Notes under the pieces: generated by a model | The model's input: only the letters and a program-made list of their open reading frames with translations | Database searches by the model: none | Told to the model about the DNA's origin: nothing | Made by a program: the position numbers and the translations under genes | Shown: positions 13,500 through 19,079 of the stretch, one piece after another | How positions within the stretch are numbered: position 1 is the stretch's first letter | How the letters are laid out: the number at the start of each line of letters is the position of its first letter | Assembly: GCA_025464795.1 (NCBI GenBank) | Contig: JAODNB010000164.1 | Location: 1-19,079, forward strand | Source of the DNA: Frankiales bacterium | Lineage (GTDB): Bacteria > Actinomycetota > Actinomycetes > Mycobacteriales > SCTD01 | Length of the DNA stretch: 19,079 nucleotides | Direction of reading: 5' to 3'

Positions 13500-14971
13500 G
13501 AGGGCATCCGCTGGGCGATGAGGGCGGACCGCCGGACCTTGCCTGCGTCGTCGCGCAGCGGGTCCGTGACGCGCTCGAAGGCACGGGGGATCTTGTAGGA
13601 GACGAGCCGCTCGGCGAGGAAGGCGCGAAGGTCGTCATCGCTGACGTCGGCGTCGAGCTCGACCAGCCCGTGCGGGACCTGACCGAGGTCCGGGTGCGGC
13701 ATGCCGATGACGACGGCGCCACGCACCTGCGGGTGCTCGAGCAGCGCTCCCTCGATCTCGGCCGGGTACACGTTGGAGCCGCCGACCAGGATCATGTCGC
13801 TCTTGCGATCGGCGAGGAAGACGTAGCCGTCTTCGTCGATGCTCCCCATGTCACCCACGGACTCCCAGCCGTCGGCGTCGGCCCGGGCCTCGGCACCGAG
13901 GTACTTGTAGGGGTTCGCAAGTCCCTCGCCGCGACGCATCCAGAGCTCGCCGACCGTGCCCCGCGGCACCTCGTTGCCGTCCTCGTCGAGGACCTTCATC
14001 TCGCCGACGACCGGCTTGCCGACCGTGCCCGGCTTGGCCAGCCACTCCACGCCCGTCATGACGGTGGCGGCCTGGACCTCGGTCGCGGCATAGAGCTCCC
14101 AGAGGCGCTCCGGCCCGATCCACTCGATCCACTCGCGCTTGAGGACGGGCGAGCAGGGTGCCGCCATGTGCATGACGACCCGCAGCTCCTCGGGCGGGAA
14201 GGCGGCCTTCTCCTCCCGCGGCAGCCGGGAGATGCGGTTCATCATCGTGGGGACGAGGTAGACCCAGTCGGTGCCGAACGACGCGGCCAGCGCGACGGCC
14301 TGGGCGGCGTCGAAGCGCGGCATGAGGACGACGTGACCGCCGAGCACCAGGGTGCAGGACGAGACCAGGAACGGCGCGTTGTGGTACAGCGGACCGGTGA
14401 CCAGCGACGTCCCGTTGTCGACCATGCCGAGCAGGTAGCCGAAGGGCGCGACCGCGTCGACGTTCGCCGCCTGGGTCGACACGATGAGCTTCGGCCGGCC
14501 GGTGCTGCCGCCGGACGTGGGTGCCTTCCAGCAGGCCGCGGCGAGCGGCGGCAGCGGGCTGTCGTCCAGGGACGGGTCGGGCTCGAAGCCGGCCGGGATG
14601 ACGGGCCGGCCCGTCACCTCCGCGGGGTCGACCCCGACGACCAGGGTGGGCTGTGCGAGGTCGATGATCGCCTCTCGCTCGCGCGGGGGCAGCCGCGAGG
14701 AGATGGGCTGCGGCGTGGCTCCGCACTTCCAGACGGCGATAGCCGCCTCGAGGAACTCGATGCTGTTCGGCAGCCCGATCGTGACGAGCGAGTCCGCCGT
14801 GACGCCGGCGGCCAGGTAGGCCCGGGCCAGGCGGTTCGTCCTGCTCTCCAGCTCCGCACGCGTGACCGACGCATCGCCGCACGTGATGGCAGCAGCGTCG
14901 GGGTCTGCGGCGGCGAGCTCTCCGAGCCGCTCGCCGATCGTGAGGACGTCCGTGCCAGCGACAGCAGTCAT
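13496..14971 (-). CDS. AMP-dependent acyl-CoA synthetase/ligase
   Basis: A 491-residue protein from ATG 14971. It has the full adenylate-forming set: TSGGSTGRPK (152-161, phosphate loop), YAATE (294-298), GD (373-374) with DADGWESVGDMG, R389 in LADRKSDMI, the hinge region SNVYPAEIE (399-407), and the catalytic K478 in DAGKVRR near the C-terminus. The TPQPISSRLPPREREAIIDLAQPTLVV segment (86-112) resembles the carboxylic acid/bile acid CoA ligase branch. It should convert a carboxylic acid, ATP and CoA to an acyl-CoA in the cytoplasm. The substrate cannot be fixed, but neighbouring hydrolases suggest an acid released from an ester or amide. It overlaps the CocE-type gene by 4 bp and is preceded by the shared promoter block. 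No Shine-Dalgarno site is obvious. Confidence 0.93.
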   Translation of the reverse strand: MTAVAGTDVLTIGERLGELAAADPDAAAITCGDASVTRAELESRTNRLARAYLAAGVTADSLVTIGLPNSIEFLEAAIAVWKCGATPQPISSRLPPREREAIIDLAQPTLVVGVDPAEVTGRPVIPAGFEPDPSLDDSPLPPLAAACWKAPTSGGSTGRPKLIVSTQAANVDAVAPFGYLLGMVDNGTSLVTGPLYHNAPFLVSSCTLVLGGHVVLMPRFDAAQAVALAASFGTDWVYLVPTMMNRISRLPREEKAAFPPEELRVVMHMAAPCSPVLKREWIEWIGPERLWELYAATEVQAATVMTGVEWLAKPGTVGKPVVGEMKVLDEDGNEVPRGTVGELWMRRGEGLANPYKYLGAEARADADGWESVGDMGSIDEDGYVFLADRKSDMILVGGSNVYPAEIEGALLEHPQVRGAVVIGMPHPDLGQVPHGLVELDADVSDDDLRAFLAERLVSYKIPRAFERVTDPLRDDAGKVRRSALIAQRMPS

Positions 14972-14977
14972 GTGCTC

Positions 14978-15027
14978 AAGTCTCCCGACCTCAGCAGGAG
15001 AGGGCTTCGTGACCCGCCACAGGTTTC
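14978..15027 (-). promoter_or_regulatory. Promoter block of the ligase-CocE-PucR operon (copy B of a shared motif)
   Basis: On the minus strand toward ATG 14971: GAAACCTGTG (15027-15018), 9 bp, GAAGCC (15008-15003), then 31 bp to the ATG. These are the same two elements, the same gap and the same distance as at 10687-10631. The candidate -10 here is AGACTT (14983-14978), 6 bp before the ATG, a weak match. GAAGCC again lies at -37 to -32 if the transcript begins at the ATG. Confidence 0.6.
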
Positions 15028-15031
15028 GTCT

Positions 15032-15048
15032 GCACCCCTTGTTGGTGC
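15032..15048. repeat. Inverted repeat GCACC-N7-GGTGC between the serine hydrolase and ligase genes
   Basis: A 5-bp stem with a 7-base loop, 8 bp beyond the stop side of the serine hydrolase gene (stop at 15056-15058) and 4 bp upstream of the GAAACCTGTG element. The outer bases almost continue the symmetry (GTC on one side, GAC on the other, one base out of register). It might attenuate readthrough from the serine hydrolase gene or be part of an operator. It is short and has no T-run, so the call is tentative. Confidence 0.25.
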
Positions 15049-15055
15049 GACCGAC

Positions 15056-16429
15056 TCAGCGGCGGGCGCTCACGGGCGGCACGCCGATGCGCTTGCGCAT
15101 GAACGTCCCCAGCGCGCGGACGGCCGGCGCCTTCCAGCGAGGGACGGCCGGGGGTACGAAGACCGAGCGCCCCTGCTTGCGGGCGCACTCGTACAGCACG
15201 TTGGTGACCGCCGGCTGGAAGGTGTCCATCATCGCCAGATCGCTGCGTACGAAGCCGACGGCGATCCCGCTCTCGACGTCGCAGAACCCCTCCTGGCCGC
15301 CCAGCCCTTCGGCGCCGTAGGCCTTCGGGTTGGGACCGAAGCGGGCTCCGATGCCGGGCATGGCCATGTTGCCGAGGTGACCCACCGTGCGAGGGGTCTT
15401 GCCCTTGGTCAGCGCCGAGGCGAGCTTCGGGACGGGCAGGTCGACCATCAGCTCGTCGGTCTCGTTCTGGACGACGCGGCTCCAGGCCTCGACGATCTCA
15501 GGAGACAGGACCCGGACGCCGTCCAGCGCGCCGCCGCCTGCCATCATGGCCCAGGTCCGAGCGAGGGCCCGGGCGTTGCAGGTGGCGCCGCCGGCGGGGA
15601 ACTCGGCCGCCAGCATGGTCGGGTTGTTGAACACGCTCTCGAGCTCGTGGATCCCGCTGGTCGTCCCGTTGCCCATGAACGCCTTGCCGATCAGCGTGCT
15701 CGGGTCGAGCGTCTCCCTCATCATGACCTCGTGGGTCTTCCGCACGAACGACGGGAAGTGCCCGGTGTAGGTCTTGTGCACCCGGGCCACTCGGTGCATC
15801 TCCTGCGCCGGTGTGCCGATCCAGCACTCCAGGTCGAGGGGGTCGCCGATCTCCTCGCGGAAGAAGGTGCCCAAGGACTTGCCCGTCACGCGCCGGACGA
15901 TCTCGCCGATCAGCCAGCCGACCGTGAGGGCGTGGTAGCCGTGCTTCGTCCCCGGCTCCCAGGCCGGCGCCGCGGCCGCGAGGCCGGCAGCGATGCCGTC
16001 GTAGTCGTCCCACCCGGTCCCGTCGAAGCGGGTGACCTCGTACGCCTTCTCGTAGCCGATGACCCCGGCGGTGTGGCTGAGGACGTGGCGGATGAGCACG
16101 CCCTCCTTGCCGTTCTGGGCGAACTCCGGCCAGTACGTGGCCACGGGGGCGTCGAGCTCGATCAACCCGCGGTCGACGAGCAGCTGCATGCACAGGACGG
16201 CGAAGCCCTTCGTCGCTGACATGATGACCGTCGTGGTGCCGGCGAGCCACGGCTGCCCCGGCTGCGCTTCGCCGGCCCAGAGGTCCACGACCACCTCGCC
16301 GTCGACGTAGGCGCAGTAGGCGCCACCGCCGACGCCGAACGAGTCCATCCCTGCCAGGAAGGCGTCCCGTACGGGCTCGTAGCCCGGGGCGACGGTCCAC
16401 TCGGTCACAGGGGCGGAGAGCAGCGGCAC
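15056..16429 (-). CDS. Serine hydrolase, class C beta-lactamase/EstB-like family
   Basis: A 457-residue protein from GTG 16429, with GGAGGA about 5 bp upstream, to TGA at 15056-15058. The active-site motif is SATK (71-74), giving S71 nucleophile and K74. The second motif is Y165-H-A (HGYHALTVGWLIGEIV), the Y-x-N equivalent of esterase-type members. RHVLSHTAGV (about 114-123) is also diagnostic. A later GLGGQEGFCDVESGIAVGFVRSD segment occupies the KTG/HxG strand region. No signal peptide is seen, so it is probably a cytoplasmic esterase or amidase, not a secreted beta-lactamase. It lies 84 bp upstream of the ligase gene on the same strand, so it may belong to the same pathway. Its upstream region holds two strong inverted repeats, suggesting separate repression. 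Confidence 0.9.
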   Translation of the reverse strand: MPLLSAPVTEWTVAPGYEPVRDAFLAGMDSFGVGGGAYCAYVDGEVVVDLWAGEAQPGQPWLAGTTTVIMSATKGFAVLCMQLLVDRGLIELDAPVATYWPEFAQNGKEGVLIRHVLSHTAGVIGYEKAYEVTRFDGTGWDDYDGIAAGLAAAAPAWEPGTKHGYHALTVGWLIGEIVRRVTGKSLGTFFREEIGDPLDLECWIGTPAQEMHRVARVHKTYTGHFPSFVRKTHEVMMRETLDPSTLIGKAFMGNGTTSGIHELESVFNNPTMLAAEFPAGGATCNARALARTWAMMAGGGALDGVRVLSPEIVEAWSRVVQNETDELMVDLPVPKLASALTKGKTPRTVGHLGNMAMPGIGARFGPNPKAYGAEGLGGQEGFCDVESGIAVGFVRSDLAMMDTFQPAVTNVLYECARKQGRSVFVPPAVPRWKAPAVRALGTFMRKRIGVPPVSARR

Positions 16430-16446
16430 GAGGATCCTCCAGAGGT

Positions 16447-16466
16447 TACAGTCAAGGCAGACTGTA
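16447..16466. promoter_or_regulatory. Candidate repressor operator TACAGTC-N6-GACTGTA
   Basis: A perfect 7-bp inverted repeat with a 6-bp spacer, 18 bp upstream of the serine hydrolase GTG (16429). Size and symmetry fit a TetR- or similar homodimer site; no TetR gene is in the window. On the minus strand TAACCT (16447-16442) could be a -10, so a repressor here would overlap the promoter. TTGACT also reads across the dyad on that strand. Confidence 0.55.
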
Positions 16467-16496
16467 GATGCGCGGCAACGTCAGCGCAATGCCCAG

Positions 16497-16515
16497 GACT
16501 AGGAGGTCCCTAGTC
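16497..16515. promoter_or_regulatory. Second inverted repeat GACTAGG-N5-CCTAGTC in the same intergenic region
   Basis: A perfect 7-bp inverted repeat with a 5-bp spacer, 30 bp from the first dyad and unlike it in sequence. It lies between the serine hydrolase start (16429) and the 49-residue ORF start (16622). It may be the site of a different regulator. As RNA it would form a short stem, but no T-run follows, so a terminator is not supported. The remainder of 16430-16621 shows no other gene. Confidence 0.45.
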
Positions 16516-16621
16516 ACTGCGGAATGCCGGATGTGCCCGTTTTGGGCCATGTCCTCCGCTGTCGTAGGGGTCGATGGTCAGGACATCACCTCCTCGACGT
16601 AGGAAGACAAGGGAAACCGCC

Positions 16622-16771
16622 ATGGACCGCTTCGAGTCCGTACCGACCACCTGGGACGACGTCCGCGACGGGCAGTTCTTCCGCATCGTCTGCCACCTCC
16701 TCGAGGCGCACGCCCTCGAGGGCGCTTCGGCCCTGCTCGCGTTCAACGACAGCGAGCTCGCTGCCTCCTAG
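16622..16771 (+). CDS. Small hypothetical protein (49 aa)
   Basis: ATG 16622 to TAG 16769-16771, preceded by AGGGA with 7-bp spacing. The protein starts MDRFESVPTTWDDVRDGQFF, continues RIVCHLLEAHALEG, and ends ALLAFNDSELAAS. It is acidic, with a central segment (about 19-40) likely to be helical, one Cys, and no signal peptide or transmembrane helix. Nearly every third codon position is G or C, consistent with a real gene. An in-frame ATG at 16574 would add a Arg-rich stretch with poor codon bias and is not used. Its stop shares the CTAG tetranucleotide with the stop of the convergent sugar-binding gene. I do not recognise a family, and function is unknown. Confidence 0.5.
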   Translation: MDRFESVPTTWDDVRDGQFFRIVCHLLEAHALEGASALLAFNDSELAAS

Positions 16772-17889
16772 GCCTTCGGCGGGTCGACCGCCTTGGTCCA
16801 GTACGTCTTCCTCGTGGCATGGCTGACGTTGCCGAACAAGGGCAGGAAGCTCTCGTAACGAGCGCGGTCCGCGAACACACTGGCCGGGTCAGCGCTGGCG
16901 GTCTGAAACGCCGACACCGCGGCCGGCGAGTCGAGCTTCACGCCCTTGGCCACGACGACGCGGGGCACCTGCTTGCCGGCGATCCAGTCGGCGCCGAACT
17001 GGCCCAGGCCGTAGCCCATGAGCTTCCACGCGAAGGCGACGCTGAGCTTGTAGGCGCCGCCCTCCTTGACGAGCTGCAGCGCGTCGCTGTCGCCGTCCAC
17101 GCCCGACAGGAACATGTCGTCGGCCAGCTTGCCGGACTGCTTCAAGGCCTTGTACGCACCCACGACGATCGTGTCGCCTCCGAGCACGACCTTGATGTCG
17201 CGGTGCGCGGACAGGGCGCTCATCATCGTGTTGAAGCCGGACGACGTGCTGATGTCCGCCACGGTGAGGTCGCCGACGAGCTCGATGCCGGGAGCCGTCT
17301 TGAGGCCCGCGAGGACGCCGTCGTGCCGGACCCGCAGCGCGGGCGCCACCGTGTCCAGGTTGAAGTAGAGCGCCTGGGCGTTCCCGCCCAGGTGGGCCGT
17401 GACGTAGTCCGCCGCCGCCTTCCCCTGGTCGAAGCCGATCTGGTACTGGCTGGCCGCCACCTGCAGGGTGCTGGGGGCGGTGATGATCCCCTGCGCGCAG
17501 ACCCCCATGTCGATGGCCCGGCGCAGCACGGGCGTGTCCGCGTCCGCGTTCAGCGGCTGCATGGCAAGGGAACCGACGCCGCGCCGGAGGAAGGCGCTCA
17601 TCTGGTCGGCGTGCTTGCCAGGGTCGTTGCCGGACGTCGCGGTCACGTACTCCACACCCCGCTGCGCGGCCGCCTCCTTCATCCCGCTCCCCAGGGCGAG
17701 GAAGAACTCGGAGTCGGCCGTAGGCGCCCAGGCCACGCGCTCGGCCAGCCCGGTCGCACGGCCCGACGAGGTGTCCGGCTTGAAGGGCACCAGGGGCCCT
17801 GCTGCGGGCCCCTTCCCGGAGCCGCCGCCGCAGGCTGACGCGAGGCCCACCAGGCCGAGCTTGAGGGCGTCGCGGCGCGTGGTGGTCAC
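16768..17889 (-). CDS. Sugar-type solute-binding protein, Tat lipoprotein (RbsB/Peripla_BP_4-like)
   Basis: A 373-residue protein from GTG 17889. The N-terminus TTTRRDALKLGLVGLASAC combines a twin-arginine motif (R5-R6) with a lipobox-like ASAC, C20 being the lipidation site, so a folded lipoprotein exported by Tat is likely. From about 50 on it follows the ribose-binding fold: ERVAWAPTADSEFFLALGSGMKEAA, then SLAMQPLNADADTPVLRRAIDMGV, QYQIGFDQGKAAADYV, IKVVLGGDTIVVGAYKAL and MFLSGVDGDSDALQLVKEGG. It should bind a sugar or similar ligand outside the membrane. Its start overlaps the response regulator stop by 4 bp (GTGA). No permease or ATPase is nearby, so a sensory role with the two-component genes is possible. 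Confidence 0.88.
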   Translation of the reverse strand: MTTTRRDALKLGLVGLASACGGGSGKGPAAGPLVPFKPDTSSGRATGLAERVAWAPTADSEFFLALGSGMKEAAAQRGVEYVTATSGNDPGKHADQMSAFLRRGVGSLAMQPLNADADTPVLRRAIDMGVCAQGIITAPSTLQVAASQYQIGFDQGKAAADYVTAHLGGNAQALYFNLDTVAPALRVRHDGVLAGLKTAPGIELVGDLTVADISTSSGFNTMMSALSAHRDIKVVLGGDTIVVGAYKALKQSGKLADDMFLSGVDGDSDALQLVKEGGAYKLSVAFAWKLMGYGLGQFGADWIAGKQVPRVVVAKGVKLDSPAAVSAFQTASADPASVFADRARYESFLPLFGNVSHATRKTYWTKAVDPPKA

Positions 17890-18332
17890 CGTGACGGCAG
17901 CCGGACGACGCTGATGAAGAAGTCGTCGATCGCTCGGATGGCCGCCACGAACTGCTCGAAGTCGACCGGCTTGCGCACGAACGCGTTCGCGTGCAGGTCG
18001 TACGAGCCGAGCACGTCCGCCTCGGCGTCCGACGTGGTCAGCACGACGATGGGGATGCGCCGCAGCTCCGGGTCGCCCTTCACCTCGCGCAGCACCTCCC
18101 GACCGTCCCGGCGGGGCAGGTTGAGGTCGAGCAGGACGAGGTCGGGGGTGACGACGTCGGCGAAGGCACCCTGCTTGCGCAGGTAGGAGATGGCGTCCTC
18201 GCCGTTCGTCACGACGTTCAGGTTGTTCGCGATCTTGTAGTCGTGGAACGCCTCCTGCGTCATCAGGACGTCACCTGGGTCGTCCTCGACCAGGAGCACC
18301 TCGATGGGGTTGACCGGTGCTTCGTCAGACAT
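17886..18332 (-). CDS. Single-domain response regulator (CheY/Rcp1-like receiver)
   Basis: A 148-residue protein from ATG 18332; upstream in-frame codons overlap the kinase gene and are rejected. It is one receiver domain: IEVLLVEDDPGDVLMTQEAF with acidic D17-D18, phospho-acceptor D69 in LVLLDLNLPRRDG, VVLTTSD with T99/T100, and VRKPVD with K121. There is no output domain, so it signals by protein contact, as do Rcp1-like partners of phytochrome-type kinases. The frame starts 8 bp inside the kinase gene (ATGTCTGA) and its stop overlaps the sugar-binding gene by 4 bp, so all three are probably co-translated. The 'EDDPGDVLMTQEAF ... NNLNVVTNGEDAISYLRKQG' segment is characteristic of the Rcp1 group. 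Confidence 0.93.
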   Translation of the reverse strand: MSDEAPVNPIEVLLVEDDPGDVLMTQEAFHDYKIANNLNVVTNGEDAISYLRKQGAFADVVTPDLVLLDLNLPRRDGREVLREVKGDPELRRIPIVVLTTSDAEADVLGSYDLHANAFVRKPVDFEQFVAAIRAIDDFFISVVRLPSR

Positions 18333-19079
18333 GGTCCGCAGTCTCCTCGACAGGAAGGGTGAAGGACACACAGGTGCCCCCGAGCGGCGAGGGTCGCAGC
18401 CCGATCGTGCCGCCGTGGAACTCGACGACCTTCTTGCACAGAGCCAGGCCGATGCCCGTGCCCTCGTACTCGTCACGTCCGTGCAGGCGCTGGAAGATGA
18501 CGAACACCTTCTCGGCGTACTCCTGCGGGATGCCGATGCCGTTGTCGGAGACGTTCACGCGGACGAGCCCGCCCTCCGACGCCGCGGTGACCTGCACCTG
18601 AGGCGCTCGGTCGTCGCGGCTGTACTTCAGCGCGTTGCCGAGCAGGTTGCCGACCAGGAGCTGCAGGAGCGAGGGATCACCCATCACCACCACGCCCGAG
18701 GTCTCCAGGACCAGCTCGGCGCCGGCGTCGCGGACCCTTGCCTCCAGGCCGTCCCAGGCCTTGCTGACCGTTGCCGTGAGGTCGACCGGCACGAAGCCCT
18801 CGCTGGTGCGCCCCACCCGGCTGAAGGTGAGCAGGTCCGTGATGAGCCGCTGCATCCGCTTCGCGCCGTCCACGGCAAAGGCGATGTACTGCTCCCCGCG
18901 CTCGTCCAGCTGGCCGCTGTAGCGCTGCTCGAGCAGCTGGCAGAAGCTCGCTACCTTGCGCAAGGGCTCCTGCAGGTCGTGGGACGCCACGTAGGCGAAC
19001 TGCTCGAGGTCGGCGTTGGAGCGCGCGAGCTCCGCAGCCCGACGCTCCAGGTCCCGCTGCGCGGACTCGACCTCGGCCA
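18325..19079 (-). CDS. Sensor histidine kinase, C-terminal part
   Basis: The visible 250 residues run from the window edge to TGA at 18325-18327; the N-terminal sensor region is outside. A coiled-coil stretch (about 1-28, AEVESAQRDLERRAAELARSNADLEQFAY) leads to the HisKA box with H33 in VASHDLQEPLRKV. The ATPase domain has the N box LVGNLLGNALKYSR, G1 VSDNGIGIP with KVFVIFQRLH (F box), and G2 GTGIGLALCKKVVEFHGG. All the catalytic parts are present. The DLEQFAYVASHDLQEPLRKV dimerisation sequence is typical of phytochrome-like and PAS-GAF kinases paired with Rcp1-type regulators. It should autophosphorylate and pass phosphate to the next gene's D69. What it senses is unknown, as the sensor lies beyond the window. 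Confidence 0.95.
   Translation of the reverse strand, partial: AEVESAQRDLERRAAELARSNADLEQFAYVASHDLQEPLRKVASFCQLLEQRYSGQLDERGEQYIAFAVDGAKRMQRLITDLLTFSRVGRTSEGFVPVDLTATVSKAWDGLEARVRDAGAELVLETSGVVVMGDPSLLQLLVGNLLGNALKYSRDDRAPQVQVTAASEGGLVRVNVSDNGIGIPQEYAEKVFVIFQRLHGRDEYEGTGIGLALCKKVVEFHGGTIGLRPSPLGGTCVSFTLPVEETADHV

Noticed and set aside
11820..13598. 592-residue plus-strand open frame
   Set aside because: It is antisense to the CocE-type gene, whose Ser-Asp-His triad is intact.
15032..15048. Rho-independent terminator after the serine hydrolase gene
   Set aside because: The stem is only 5 bp and no T-run follows; kept as a bare inverted repeat.
13670..16219. 849-residue plus-strand open frame
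   Set aside because: It runs antisense to the ligase and serine hydrolase genes, both with complete catalytic motifs. The translation is Arg/Asp/Gly/Val-rich and low complexity, as expected for the opposite strand of high-GC codons.
1..19079. Phage, transposon or secretion-system island
   Set aside because: No integrase, transposase, tRNA, attachment repeats or shift in base composition were seen; the genes look chromosomal and metabolic.

Overview
The window reads as chromosomal DNA of a high-GC actinomycete. The signs are very high G/C at third codon positions, frequent GTG starts, stop/start overlaps of 4-8 bp, an F420-type luciferase-like monooxygenase, a DUF2277 protein, and several TANNNT-N6-ATG arrangements typical of leaderless actinobacterial mRNAs. 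The genus cannot be fixed from this sequence. There are no rRNA or tRNA genes, CRISPR arrays or mobile elements.

Layout. (1) 1-3630: the 3' end of a luciferase-like monooxygenase coupled to a SnoaL-like protein (+); an AraC-type regulator followed by a VOC protein (-); a secreted Asp-box (sialidase-like) protein and a SRPBCC protein (+). (2) 3644-6013: a ROK sugar kinase, with a previously uncalled 48-residue Cys/His small ORF upstream of it (-), divergent from a DUF2277 gene coupled to an alpha/beta hydrolase (+). (3) 6010-9010: a secreted alpha/beta hydrolase and a SnoaL-like protein (-), a methyltransferase (+) starting 15 bp from that SnoaL-like gene, and a thioredoxin-like protein (-). 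(4) 9057-16429, all on the minus strand: serine hydrolase, then acyl-CoA ligase, CocE-type hydrolase and PucR-type regulator, then a lipoprotein solute-binding protein leading into the thioredoxin-like gene. (5) 16622-19079: a 49-residue ORF (+), and a tight minus-strand cluster of histidine kinase (partial), single-domain response regulator and Tat-lipoprotein sugar-binding protein.

How the genes may work together. Region 4 looks like a small catabolic regulon. A ligand is bound outside the cell by the lipoprotein, esters or amides are opened by the hydrolases, the acid is activated to a CoA thioester by the ligase, and PucR controls expression. Its strongest support is a shared promoter block: GAAACCTGTG, 9 bp, GAAGCC, then exactly 31 bp to the ATG. 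It lies in front of both the ligase operon and the solute-binding operon 4.3 kb away, with identical spacing. Region 5 translationally couples a two-component pair to an exported binding protein with no transporter subunit in view, which suggests the binding protein may serve sensing as well as or instead of uptake. Neither binding-protein locus has a permease or ATPase in the window.

All functional assignments come from reading motifs by eye; no database search was possible.
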